A DNA stretch of 15,843 nt. Origin: JAAFIP01 sp031431335. GTDB taxonomy: Bacteria > Pseudomonadota > Gammaproteobacteria > Burkholderiales > Burkholderiaceae_C. Of this stretch, positions 6,138-13,585 are shown piece after piece. Location of the stretch: assembly GCA_031431335.1 (NCBI GenBank), contig JANPDG010000119.1, forward strand, positions 1 to 15,843. Direction: 5' to 3'. The translations under genes were made by a program, and so were the position numbers. Numbering within the stretch: position 1 is the stretch's first letter; each line of letters starts with the position of its first letter. The notes beneath the pieces are model-generated. The model did not search any database. It saw only the letters and a program-made list of their open reading frames with translations, and was not told the origin of the DNA.

Positions 6138-8550
6138 AGGTGCTGAGCCGACTCGGAGAGGCGGTAATTTTTTCACGTAAATACTGGTAGCCAGGGACAT
6201 TTTCTTTGAGGGTGCGCAGCGGGTTGGTGCCCACCCCCAGTCGCGTAAAGCCGACAAACTCTAACTGGAACGAGATGCGCTTGTTCGACGTGGCCAAGGT
6301 GGTTTGCACGCGGTCAAACACCACACGCCCCAGCCAGCAGCCCGCATCGTATTCAAAGCCCAAAACTGCATCAACAATTTTACGGTCTTGCAGGTTGTAA
6401 TTCAAGCGGCCCACGCTGTACCAACGGCCCTCGCCTTGGCCCGCTCCGCGGCCCAGGTCTTGGCCTTTGTCACCCCACAGGTCGTTGAGCGGCCATTGCC
6501 AGCCAAAATCAACCTGTTCGTTTTGGTTGCGTGTGTAACGGTAAGCACCGCTGAGCACTCGGTAGTTGCCTGGGCTGTAACGGCCACTGAGCGTGCTGCG
6601 CTCAGAGCGCTTGGTCTCTGGGTTGAACTGCACAATGGCTTCGGTAGCCCAGCGCGGCGACCAGTTCACACTGCCTCCAAGCAGCATGTCCGAGAGTCGC
6701 GTGGTGTCAGCCGTACCGCCGGGCAACGTCACTTTTTGGTCAGAAAATCGAATGCGCTGTGCAAAAGCCAAACGCATGGCCTCGGCACCAGTGCCAGGCT
6801 CGAGCAAACGTGAGGTTACGCCCAAGGTCAGCAAGTTACTGTCTGCAATGCGGTCGTTGCCTACAAACTTGTTGGTTGCATAAATACTGGCGAAATTAAA
6901 GTCGCTCACGCCGGTATCGTAGTTGGGCAGCTGGGCTTGGTCGCGAAACGGTGTGAAGGTGTAGAGCGCGCGCGGCTCAAGGGTTTGCACAAAGCTGCGG
7001 CCCAAATAGCTGGCATCGCGCTCATAGATCAACCCGCTGTCGATGCTGGCAGTCGGCACCAAGCGCGTGGCAGATGTCTTGCCGTTGGCCAGCGGGCTGT
7101 CTAGCTGGTAGCTGGTGCCGTGCATCTGTAGCTTGGGCGTGATAAAAAAGCCGGGCATCTGCCAAGGCTTGCTTACCTGTGCCAGGCCGTAGCTGCGCGC
7201 ACCGTTGGGCTGCAAGGTCAATGACTCGGCGGAGCGAAAGCGTGTGGTGTCAACCTCGGCCTGCACATCCAGGCCCGCAGAGCCCCAGTTAGTGCGGTCA
7301 AAGCGGGCCGTCAGCTGAGGCAGGCGGTCATACGGCGGTGTGATGATAGAGCCTGCGCTTTGCAAAGTTTGCCACTTGAGTACGCGTGCACTCACAGAAA
7401 AAGGCCCTTGCGCCCATGCCAAAGTGCCGTCGTTAGACAGCAGGCGCTGCGTCAGCCCGCTGCTGGCGCGCGGAAAATCGCGCCAATAGTCATCATCGCT
7501 CACGCGGTTGAGCGACAAGTTCAGCGTCAGGTCGCCCACCGCGCGCAGGCCCGTGTTGATGCTGCTGGTGTGCGCAGTAGTCAGGCCCCAGCGCGTGGCA
7601 GAGCGCAGCCTGTCAGCAGGCATCACGTCGAGGCGGGCAGTGCCGTCGTACTGGGCTTCTTTGTAGCGAAACTCGGTGCCTACGTTGATGCCGCGCTTGC
7701 TTAGCAGGCTGGTGTAGATAGTGGCATCGCGGTTGGGCGCAATGTTCCAGTAATACGGCACAGCCAGCTCTACTCCGCTGGTGTTGTCAGTGTTGATGCT
7801 GGGCGGCAGCCAGCCTGATTTGCGGGCATCAGACAGTGGAAAGCTCAGGTATGGCAGGCTAAACAGTGGCACGTCTTTGAACCGCAGCTGCACGTCTTCG
7901 GCCTGGCCGGTCTCGGTGTCGTTGTCAAACTGCACCTGAGAGGCTTTCAAAATCCAGTCCGGCATCCAGCTGGGCCCGGGGCGACGGGTGCAGGTGGTGT
8001 AGGTGGCGTTGCGCAGCACTGAGCGCTTGTCGTCAATAAAGTCGATGCGCGAGGCTTGGCCATAAGCGCCGTTTTTCAAAAACTGATACGTCGGCTCGTT
8101 GAGGTAGCCTTCGCTGGACTCCAGCTTCATTTGGCCTTCAGTGCCGGTATAGGTGTTGCCGCCCAAGTTCAGGCGAATATTACCGCGCGCTTTGGCCAGG
8201 TCGTCGGGCTGGTAATACTCGATACGGTCGGCGCGCAATATGGTGTCGCTGCGGCGCAGCTCGGCGTTGCCGTCAACAATGGTGTCCAGGTCGGGCCGGC
8301 CTGTAATGCGGTCGCCTAAAACAAAAGTAGGCTGGCGGCGCTCATCGCCGGGCACTGGCTTGTCTTGCAATATGGGGCTGGCTTGCAGGCGCAGAGGCAC
8401 ATCTACCTCGGGTTCAACAGCTTGCGCCTGCACACCCATATGCGCGCACAGCAGCGCAATCGCGCAGGGCACGCTGGCCAATGCGAGGCTGCGCTGTGAG
8501 TTCGCAGTGCGCCGTGGGTTGGCAAATGATGAAATGGGGCGCTGTCGCAT
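6130..8550 (-). CDS. lptD: LPS-assembly protein LptD
   Basis: LptD is the outer-membrane beta-barrel that, with LptE, inserts lipopolysaccharide into the outer leaflet. The protein has 806 residues. An N-terminal segment to about residue 44 looks like a signal peptide with a long charged n-region. An OstA/jellyroll domain follows (DTIVDGNAELRRSDTILRAD, KARGNIRL), then the barrel with the LPYLSFPLSD signature. The C-terminal barrel contains YDAGCWLGRVVF and RISFQLEFVG. Apart from cysteines in the signal region, only C187 (YTTCTR) and C738 (DAGCW) were seen, which would give one disulphide instead of the two in E. coli. The start ATG at 8550 has a weak ribosome site. It is the first gene of lptD-surA-rsmA, divergent from amgK across 71 bp. 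Confidence 0.95.
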   Translation of the reverse strand: MRQRPISSFANPRRTANSQRSLALASVPCAIALLCAHMGVQAQAVEPEVDVPLRLQASPILQDKPVPGDERRQPTFVLGDRITGRPDLDTIVDGNAELRRSDTILRADRIEYYQPDDLAKARGNIRLNLGGNTYTGTEGQMKLESSEGYLNEPTYQFLKNGAYGQASRIDFIDDKRSVLRNATYTTCTRRPGPSWMPDWILKASQVQFDNDTETGQAEDVQLRFKDVPLFSLPYLSFPLSDARKSGWLPPSINTDNTSGVELAVPYYWNIAPNRDATIYTSLLSKRGINVGTEFRYKEAQYDGTARLDVMPADRLRSATRWGLTTAHTSSINTGLRAVGDLTLNLSLNRVSDDDYWRDFPRASSGLTQRLLSNDGTLAWAQGPFSVSARVLKWQTLQSAGSIITPPYDRLPQLTARFDRTNWGSAGLDVQAEVDTTRFRSAESLTLQPNGARSYGLAQVSKPWQMPGFFITPKLQMHGTSYQLDSPLANGKTSATRLVPTASIDSGLIYERDASYLGRSFVQTLEPRALYTFTPFRDQAQLPNYDTGVSDFNFASIYATNKFVGNDRIADSNLLTLGVTSRLLEPGTGAEAMRLAFAQRIRFSDQKVTLPGGTADTTRLSDMLLGGSVNWSPRWATEAIVQFNPETKRSERSTLSGRYSPGNYRVLSGAYRYTRNQNEQVDFGWQWPLNDLWGDKGQDLGRGAGQGEGRWYSVGRLNYNLQDRKIVDAVLGFEYDAGCWLGRVVFDRVQTTLATSNKRISFQLEFVGFTRLGVGTNPLRTLKENVPGYQYLREKITASPSRLSTYD

Positions 8551-8594
8551 TGAGCGGCAATAACTGCGGTAAGGTCAATCGGTTAAAAAATAAG

Positions 8595-8609
8595 CTACAA
8601 GCTTTGTAG
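8595..8609. promoter_or_regulatory. Palindrome in the lptD-amgK divergent region
   Basis: CTACAA and TTGTAG form a perfect inverted repeat around a GCT centre. It overlaps a TAGAAT hexamer (8607-8612) that could be a -10 element for amgK, which would leave a very short leader before the ATG at 8622. No convincing -35 was found. It may be an operator acting on one or both divergent genes; no regulator is identified. Confidence 0.35.
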
Positions 8610-8621
8610 AATGGATTATCC

Positions 8622-9752
8622 ATGAGTCACACCCCCACTTCCCCAGTTTCTGTATCTTTGTCGTCTGCCGCCAGCCCCACTGCCGCTTCAGCAGCCGCTC
8701 CTGCCTGGGCAGACCCCGAGCGCGAGCGCGCTTTTGCCCAGTGGCTAGGCAGCACCGCATCTGCCCACGGCCTGCAAACCGCCAGCTTGCGTGTGGCAGC
8801 AGCCGATGCCGGGTTTAGGCGCTATTTTCGGGTGGACGCAGCAGGGCACGGCAGCCGCATCATCATGGACGCACCGCCCGACAAAGAGGACTGCAAGCCG
8901 TTTGTGCGCATTGGCCAACTGCTGGCTAACGCGGGCCTGCTCACGCCCCAGGTGCTGGCCTGGGACGAGCCGAACGGCTTTATGCTGCTCAGTGACCTGG
9001 GCGCGGACACCATGATGGCGCAAATCAACCAGAATAACGCCAACGCCAATCTGCCCCGCTACCAGCAGGCCACCGACGCGCTGCTGCTGCTGCAAACCGC
9101 TTCCAAGCCCGGCGTATTGCCTGCCTACGACGCGGCCCTGCTCACCCGCGAGCTGGCGCTGTTTCCAGACTGGTATGTAGCGCAGCACAAGGGATTTGCC
9201 CTAAACGACGCCCAGCGCCAGACCATGCACAGCGCGTTTGAGCTGATCGTACAGCGCAACTTGGCCGCCCCCAGCGTGTATGTGCACCGCGACTTTATGC
9301 CCCGCAACCTGATGGTCAGTGACGACCATCGCCTGGGCGTGCTGGACTTTCAAGACGCCGTGTACGGGCCCATCAGCTACGACATTGCCTCCCTCATGCG
9401 GGATGCGTTTTTAACCTGGGACGAGGATTTTGTCCTGGACGTGACCATTCGCTACTGGGAAAAAGCCCGCAAACTCGGCCTGATGGATTTTGACGGCTGG
9501 GCAGACGACTTTGGCGGCTTTTACCGCGCCGTGGAGTGGATGGGCCTGCAGCGCCACCTCAAAGTCGCCGGCATCTTTGCCCGGCTCACCCTGCGCGATG
9601 GCAAAGCCAAATACCTGGCCGACGCACCGCGCTTTATTCACTACATTCGCACCACCTGCAACCGCTACCGCGAGCTGGGCCCGCTGCTCAAAGTGATTGA
9701 CGAGATCGAAGGCACCGAGAACGCCGTAGCCTGGTCGTTTGGCCGCATGTAG
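8622..9752 (+). CDS. amgK: N-acetylmuramate/N-acetylglucosamine 1-kinase AmgK-like phosphotransferase
   Basis: A 376-residue cytoplasmic kinase of the aminoglycoside phosphotransferase fold. In Pseudomonas AmgK phosphorylates MurNAc and GlcNAc at the anomeric position for peptidoglycan recycling, and MurU then makes UDP-MurNAc. The catalytic loop is HRDFMPRNL with H222, D224 and N229, and the metal-binding segment is LDFQDA with D242. FRRYFRV and the ADPERERAFAQWLG region fit this subfamily, as does the position divergent from lptD. The first 30 or so residues are a Ser/Ala/Pro-rich tail not expected in shorter family members; no better internal start is evident. murU is not adjacent: an AT-rich repeat and then rsmE follow. 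The kinase fold is certain; the sugar substrate is inferred from context. Confidence 0.85.
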   Translation: MSHTPTSPVSVSLSSAASPTAASAAAPAWADPERERAFAQWLGSTASAHGLQTASLRVAAADAGFRRYFRVDAAGHGSRIIMDAPPDKEDCKPFVRIGQLLANAGLLTPQVLAWDEPNGFMLLSDLGADTMMAQINQNNANANLPRYQQATDALLLLQTASKPGVLPAYDAALLTRELALFPDWYVAQHKGFALNDAQRQTMHSAFELIVQRNLAAPSVYVHRDFMPRNLMVSDDHRLGVLDFQDAVYGPISYDIASLMRDAFLTWDEDFVLDVTIRYWEKARKLGLMDFDGWADDFGGFYRAVEWMGLQRHLKVAGIFARLTLRDGKAKYLADAPRFIHYIRTTCNRYRELGPLLKVIDEIEGTENAVAWSFGRM

Positions 9753-9779
9753 CTCCCCATGTTGTACGCATCGTTTTTG

Positions 9780-9862
9780 GAAGAAAATATGGCATTTTTC
9801 CGACGTGGATATTAGATAGTTTGCTATTATTTTAATAGTATTTAAGTTTTAAAACCTCTCAC
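9780..9862 (+). repeat. AT-rich dispersed element between amgK and rsmE
   Basis: ATTTTTCCGACGT (9794-9806) is followed after 16 bases by GCTATTA (9823-9829). CTATTA-TTT-TAATAG forms a small hairpin at 9824-9838. The two boxes and their spacing match the segment inside rsmA. The region is much richer in A and T than the flanking genes. It has no clear T-run terminator and no ORF. Confidence 0.5.
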
Positions 9863-9876
9863 TCACCACACCTCTC

Positions 9877-10605
9877 GTGCCCCGCTTTTACACCCCCCAA
9901 GCCTTGGCCACTGACGCCGAACTCGCACTCGATGCTGCCAGCGCCCGCCATGTGCAGGTGCTGCGCATGCAGCCCGGCGGGCTGCTCACGCTGTTCAACG
10001 GCCAAGGCGGCGAGTTTGCCGCAGAGGTCACCCACATGGGGCGCAGTGAGGTGCGCGTGCGCGTGGGCGCGCATGCGGCCACAGAGCGCGAGGCGGGCCG
10101 TGCGGTGCATATTGCCATTGGCATGCCCGCCAACGAGCGCATGGAATGGCTGGTCGAAAAAGCCACCGAGCTCGGCGCTGCCAGCATTTGGCCCCTGATG
10201 ACCGAGCGCACCGTGCTGCGCCTCTCGGGCGAGCGCGCCGACAAAAAACAAGCCCACTGGCAGGCTATTGCCGTGGCCGCCTGCGAGCAATCGGGCCGCA
10301 ACCGCGTGCCGCTCATTCACCCAGTGATGACGCTGGCTGCGTGGCTGGCGCAGCCTGCGCAATCCCCGACTCGCTGCGTCTTCTCAGTGCACCACGCTGC
10401 CGTTTCTGCAGCGGCTTTTGCGGCTGCACTCGCCACTGACGCGCCCATCGAGTGCCTGTGCGGCCCCGAAGGCGGCTTGAGCACAGCCGAAGAAGCCTCG
10501 GCCCAGACCCACGGCTACACCCCTGTGGGCCTGGGGCCGCGCGTGTTACGCTCAGAGACTGCGCCGCTGGCAGCGCTAAGTTTGTGGGCGCTCACAGCGC
10601 TATAG
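9877..10605 (+). CDS. rsmE: 16S rRNA (uracil1498-N3)-methyltransferase RsmE
   Basis: RsmE methylates U1498 of 16S rRNA using SAM and belongs to the SPOUT (knotted) methyltransferases. The protein has 242 residues, the family's usual length. The N-terminal PUA-like part (PRFYTP, HVQVLRMQPGG) is followed by the signature blocks EWLVEKATELG, AACEQSGRN, CGPEGGLSTAE and LGPRVLRSETA, the last two forming the SAM-binding knot. The start is GTG at 9877, placed by the conserved PRFY N-terminus. No clear Shine-Dalgarno sequence precedes it. It lies 124 bp after amgK, separated by the AT-rich element, so it may not be cotranscribed. Confidence 0.95.
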   Translation: MPRFYTPQALATDAELALDAASARHVQVLRMQPGGLLTLFNGQGGEFAAEVTHMGRSEVRVRVGAHAATEREAGRAVHIAIGMPANERMEWLVEKATELGAASIWPLMTERTVLRLSGERADKKQAHWQAIAVAACEQSGRNRVPLIHPVMTLAAWLAQPAQSPTRCVFSVHHAAVSAAAFAAALATDAPIECLCGPEGGLSTAEEASAQTHGYTPVGLGPRVLRSETAPLAALSLWALTAL

Positions 10606-10627
10606 TGCGGTATCAAATCTCGCTGTG

Positions 10628-10697
10628 TTTAAGTGCTATTCTTTAAGCGTCGTACTTTAAGCACCCTTCTTTAAGCACCACTCTCAAGCGCGCTTGT
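10628..10697. repeat. 14-bp degenerate tandem array upstream of the MFS gene
   Basis: Four units starting TTTAAG(T/C) begin at 10628, 10642, 10656 and 10670, exactly 14 bases apart. A degenerate fifth unit, TCAAGC, begins at 10684. The first six bases are constant and the rest varies between units. TTTAAGG recurs at 10713-10719, where it supplies the AAGG ribosome site of the transporter. It may be a regulator-binding array or a decayed minisatellite. Confidence 0.75.
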
Positions 10698-10725
10698 TTC
10701 GTATTTTTACCCTTTAAGGCTGTGC

Positions 10726-11910
10726 ATGAATCGTAACCTTTGGCTCATGGTCTTTGCGCAAGGCTTGTTTTTGACCAACAACGTGGTGTTTATTGCCATC
10801 AACGGCTTGGTAGGCTTGGCGCTGGCACCGCTGGGCTGGATGGCCACCCTGCCCGTCATGGGCTATGTGCTGGGCGGCGCGCTCAGTACCGGGCTGGCCG
10901 CGCGCATGCAGGCGCAGTGGGGCCGCAAGCGCTCGTTTCAAACCGGGTTGGTGGTAGCTTTTGCCTCCGCCCTGGTCTGCTTTTATGCTGCCATCACGCG
11001 CAACTTCTATCTGCTGTGCTTGGCCACCTTGGTGGCGGGCTACTACAACGCCAACGCATCGCTTTACCGCTTTGCCGCTGCCGAGCTGGTAACGCCAGAC
11101 GCCGCACAACCCGGCAGCAAGGAAAAAGCCGTCTCTTGGGTGCTGGCAGGCGGGCTGATCGGCGCGATCGCCGGGCCCAATCTGGCAGCCGCCACCCGCA
11201 GCCTGATGGACGTGCCATTTGCTGCGGCCTATTTGGCGCTCTCAGGCGTCGCGCTTGTGGGCCTGTGCGTGATGGCGTTTATTGAGTTTGCGCCTGTGCC
11301 GGTCAAAACCACTCCGGGCACGGGCCGGCCTCTGGCCCAGATCATGCGCCAGCCAGTGTTTATTGTGTCTGCCGCTGCCGGCGCGCTGAGCTACGGCGTG
11401 ATGAACCTGCTCATGGCTGCCACGCCCATTGCCATGCAGCAGTGCGGCCTGCCCTTTAGCGACGCGGCGTTTGTGCTGCAGTGGCATGTGATTGGCATGT
11501 TCGCGCCTGGCTTTTTTACTGGCCACCTGATCAAGCGCTTTGGCGCGCTGCCCATCATGGCCATCGGTGTCGTGCTCAACGCGCTGTGCATTGCCATTGC
11601 GCTCTCGGGCGTAGAGCTGCACCAGTTTTTGGTAGCGCTGTTTTTGCTGGGCTTGGGCTGGAATTTTCTGTTCACCGGCTCCACCACACTGGCACTCGAA
11701 GCCTTTACACCTGCTGAGAAAGACAAAGCCCAAGGCGCGCTCAACTTCTTTGTCTTTGCCACCTTGGCACTGTCCTCCTTTGCCTCGGGGGCGCTGGTCA
11801 CCACGCGCGGCTGGGATTTGCTCAACTACGGCAGTCTGTTGCCCGTAGCCCTCACGGGTGTGGCATTGTGGTGGCTTGCACGCCATCGCAGATCGGCGCA
11901 AAATGCCTAG
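10726..11910 (+). CDS. Major facilitator superfamily transporter, substrate unknown
   Basis: A 394-residue integral membrane protein with about twelve hydrophobic segments. The loop between segments 2 and 3 reads ARMQAQWGRKRSF, close to the MFS motif A (GxxxDxxGRR). A central cytoplasmic loop near residues 185-205 (EFAPVPVKTTPGTGRPLAQ) separates the two halves. HLIKRFG in the second half is the matching loop. The start ATG at 10726 has AAGG six bases upstream. It follows rsmE by 120 bp, and that gap is filled mostly by the 14-bp repeat array. Nothing in the sequence or neighbours fixes the substrate. The fold is secure, a specific name is not. Confidence 0.88.
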   Translation: MNRNLWLMVFAQGLFLTNNVVFIAINGLVGLALAPLGWMATLPVMGYVLGGALSTGLAARMQAQWGRKRSFQTGLVVAFASALVCFYAAITRNFYLLCLATLVAGYYNANASLYRFAAAELVTPDAAQPGSKEKAVSWVLAGGLIGAIAGPNLAAATRSLMDVPFAAAYLALSGVALVGLCVMAFIEFAPVPVKTTPGTGRPLAQIMRQPVFIVSAAAGALSYGVMNLLMAATPIAMQQCGLPFSDAAFVLQWHVIGMFAPGFFTGHLIKRFGALPIMAIGVVLNALCIAIALSGVELHQFLVALFLLGLGWNFLFTGSTTLALEAFTPAEKDKAQGALNFFVFATLALSSFASGALVTTRGWDLLNYGSLLPVALTGVALWWLARHRRSAQNA

Positions 11911-12042
11911 GCCTCGATTCAGGCGAGCTTTTGACTTACAGTAGCCCTGTCGTTACCCGCGCCCCTTGAACTAACAGTTGATGGGGTTTGAAAAGGTAAT
12001 AGGCTGGTTTTCATTTTTACCTCTTTTTCATTGGAGCACACC

Positions 12043-12531
12043 ATGGGTTTACTAGATTCAGTATTGGGCGCAGCCCTCGGCGGTCAACAACAAGGCGGCG
12101 CAGGCGGCTTGGGCAACATCTTGGGCTCTTTGCTCGGCGGTGGCCAACAAGGCCAAGAGGGCGGCGGCATGAACTCGCAACTCATCAACATGGCCATTGG
12201 CATGCTGGGCAACGATGGCGGCCAAGGCGGACTGGGCGGCTTGGTGTCTAAGTTTCAACAAGCAGGCCTGGGCGACGCCATGAGCTCGTGGGTAGGTACT
12301 GGCGAGAACCAAGCAGTCAGCGGCGACCAAATCTCTAGCGCTTTGGGCAGCGACGCCATCAGCGACATCGCCGCCAAGCTGGGCATGAGCAGCGGCGACG
12401 CAGCCGGACAGCTCAGCCAAATCCTCCCCGGCCTGATCAACGGCCTGACCCCCAGCGGCCAAGCGCCCGAGGGTGGCTTGGGCAATGCGGGTGATTTGAT
12501 GGGGATGTTGGGTGGGTTACTGAAGAAGTAA
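12043..12531 (+). CDS. YidB-like DUF937 family protein
   Basis: A 162-residue, Gly/Gln-rich small protein. It starts MGLLDSVLGAALGG and contains SSWVGTGENQAVSGDQISSALG followed by IAAKLGMSSGDAAGQLSQILP, the recognisable YidB/DUF937 pattern. A Gly-rich C-terminus ends GLLKK. There is no signal peptide and no membrane segment. Its function is unknown; the E. coli relative YidB is also uncharacterised. The ATG at 12043 is chosen because GGAG lies at 12033-12036 and the conserved MGLLD begins there; a TTG twelve bases upstream also opens the frame. It is probably a single gene facing erpA, with a bidirectional terminator downstream. The 11911-12042 gap upstream holds no gene and no promoter I can support. 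Confidence 0.88.
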   Translation: MGLLDSVLGAALGGQQQGGAGGLGNILGSLLGGGQQGQEGGGMNSQLINMAIGMLGNDGGQGGLGGLVSKFQQAGLGDAMSSWVGTGENQAVSGDQISSALGSDAISDIAAKLGMSSGDAAGQLSQILPGLINGLTPSGQAPEGGLGNAGDLMGMLGGLLKK

Positions 12532-12566
12532 TCGGGCTTTCGTCTGGCGCTTGGGGTTTTGACATC

Positions 12567-12585
12567 TGGCGTTAGGCATACGCCA
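12567..12585. other. Hairpin downstream of the DUF937 gene
   Basis: TGGCGT and ACGCCA pair across a seven-base loop. There is no T-run on either strand, so it is not called a terminator. It may protect the 3' end of the DUF937 mRNA. Confidence 0.35.
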
Positions 12586-12658
12586 CCTCGCCTGTAGCTG
12601 CATCACCCAGCGCATCCATCTGACGCGAAGCTACATCAACCAGCTTAGCAATGTCCCA
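12572..12658 (-). pseudogene. Possible gene remnant (coding-like C-terminal fragment)
   Basis: On the minus strand an open stretch ends at TAA 12572-12574. It encodes WDIAKLVDVASRQMDALGD and then AATGEVAYA, with protein-like composition and GC-rich third positions. An in-frame TAG at 12671-12673 and the erpA terminator cut it off upstream, and there is no start codon with a ribosome site. It could be the tail of a lost gene or chance. The family is not recognised. Confidence 0.2.
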
Positions 12659-12661
12659 TAA

Positions 12662-12689
12662 AAAAAGCCGCTACTCAGAGCGGCTTTTT
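12662..12689. terminator. Bidirectional rho-independent terminator
   Basis: AAAAAGCCGCT (12662-12672) pairs with AGCGGCTTTTT (12679-12689) across a six-base loop, with T-runs on both strands. It lies 22 bp after the erpA stop on the minus strand and 130 bp after the DUF937 gene on the plus strand, so it can serve both convergent genes. Confidence 0.9.
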
Positions 12690-12710
12690 AATGCAAGAAA
12701 AGAACCTACA

Positions 12711-13088
12711 TCAGGCCGAGAACGACGAGCCGCAACCGCAGGTGGTAGTCGCGTTGGGGTTTTTGATCACAAACTGCGCGCCTTGCAGGTCTTCTTTGTA
12801 GTCAATCTCAGCGCCCACCAAATACTGGTAGCTCATTGCGTCGATCAGCAGAGACACGCCGTTTTTAGTCATCGTGGTGTCGTCTTCGTTGGTGATCTCG
12901 TCAAACGTGAAGCCGTACTGAAAACCCGAGCAACCGCCGCCTTGCACAAACACGCGCAATTTCAGGTCAGGGTTGCCTTCTTCGGCGATCAGATCGGCCA
13001 CTTTGGCGGCGGCGCTGTCGGTAAAGACGATGGGAGCGGGCATCTCGCTTAATGACGGGTCGTTGATAACTTCAGCTAAAGCGCTCAT
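12711..13088 (-). CDS. erpA: Iron-sulfur cluster insertion protein ErpA (A-type carrier)
   Basis: A 125-residue A-type carrier that receives Fe-S clusters from the ISC machinery and delivers them to apo-enzymes in the cytoplasm. The three conserved cysteines are C53 (GGGCSGFQYGF), C117 and C119 (CGCGSSF). The body, with KLRVFVQGG and YKEDLQGAQFVIKNPNA, is typical of ErpA. The start ATG at 13088 has AAGGAG upstream. It is the last gene after DUF6776 and bactofilin, 62 bp from the bactofilin stop, and a strong terminator follows. Confidence 0.95.
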   Translation of the reverse strand: MSALAEVINDPSLSEMPAPIVFTDSAAAKVADLIAEEGNPDLKLRVFVQGGGCSGFQYGFTFDEITNEDDTTMTKNGVSLLIDAMSYQYLVGAEIDYKEDLQGAQFVIKNPNATTTCGCGSSFSA

Positions 13089-13150
13089 GGCTTGGCTCCT
13101 TGTAACAATTGAATTAATTAATAGTACAGCAAATTGCTCGGGTATGCCGA

Positions 13151-13549
13151 TCAGGCGTTATTTGCCGCTAATTTGAGTGTGGGTTTGTCTTCTAGCGTAT
13201 TGAGCATCGGGCGCAGTTGGCCGGTGATGGTCGCGCCTTGGTGCATCTCCAGGGCTTTGTAGTGCACATCGCCCGTAATGCGCGCCTTGGGTTGGAGCTC
13301 TAGCAGCTCGCTGGCGTATACCGGGCCTTCGACGTGGCCGTTGATGATGACGTGGTCCGCATGGATCTGGCCCACCACATGGGCGGACTCGCTGATGACC
13401 AAAATACTGCGCTTGTCTTCGTTCGCGCGCAAATCGCCCACCACAGAGCCATCAATACGCAGGCCGTCGGTGAAGCTCATATTGCCGCGAATCTCACTGC
13501 CAGGAGCTACCAAGCTGCGAATAGGGGGCTGGGATTTTTTACCAAACAT
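13151..13549 (-). CDS. Bactofilin family polymer-forming protein
   Basis: A 132-residue bactofilin (DUF583). These proteins self-assemble without nucleotide into beta-helical filaments at the inner face of the membrane, and often guide cell-wall synthesis or morphology. The sequence begins MFGKKSQPPI, the usual short tail, then shows the repeating short-strand pattern: GLRIDGSVVGDL, VVGQIHADHVIINGHVEGPV, ARITGDVHYKALEMHQGATITGQL. The start ATG at 13549 has GAGGAG seven bases upstream; a GTG at 13564 would add five residues and place that ribosome site inside the gene. The DUF6776 gene ends 36 bp upstream on the same strand. Confidence 0.92.
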   Translation of the reverse strand: MFGKKSQPPIRSLVAPGSEIRGNMSFTDGLRIDGSVVGDLRANEDKRSILVISESAHVVGQIHADHVIINGHVEGPVYASELLELQPKARITGDVHYKALEMHQGATITGQLRPMLNTLEDKPTLKLAANNA

Positions 13550-13585
13550 GAAAATACTCCTCACAACGATATATATATTGAGCCG

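Noticed and set aside
5461..6180. Plus-strand open frame of 239 codons
   Set aside because: Antisense to surA, with no ribosome site and no recognisable domain.
6138..6257. Upstream start for surA adding 40 residues
   Set aside because: It would overlap lptD by over 120 bp and bury the signal peptide; the ATG at 6137 begins a good signal sequence.
10628..10697. CRISPR-like repeat array
   Set aside because: Units of 14 bp with no unique spacers of CRISPR size and no cas genes nearby.
11242..11901. Minus-strand open frame of 219 codons opposite the MFS gene
   Set aside because: Gln/His/Arg-rich antisense shadow; the plus strand encodes a coherent membrane protein.
12567..12585. Terminator for the DUF937 gene
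   Set aside because: The hairpin lacks a T-run on either strand; the convincing terminator is at 12662-12689.
13550..13564. GTG start for bactofilin at 13564
   Set aside because: The GAGGAG ribosome site lies inside that extension and is correctly spaced for the ATG at 13549, which gives the usual MFGKK start.
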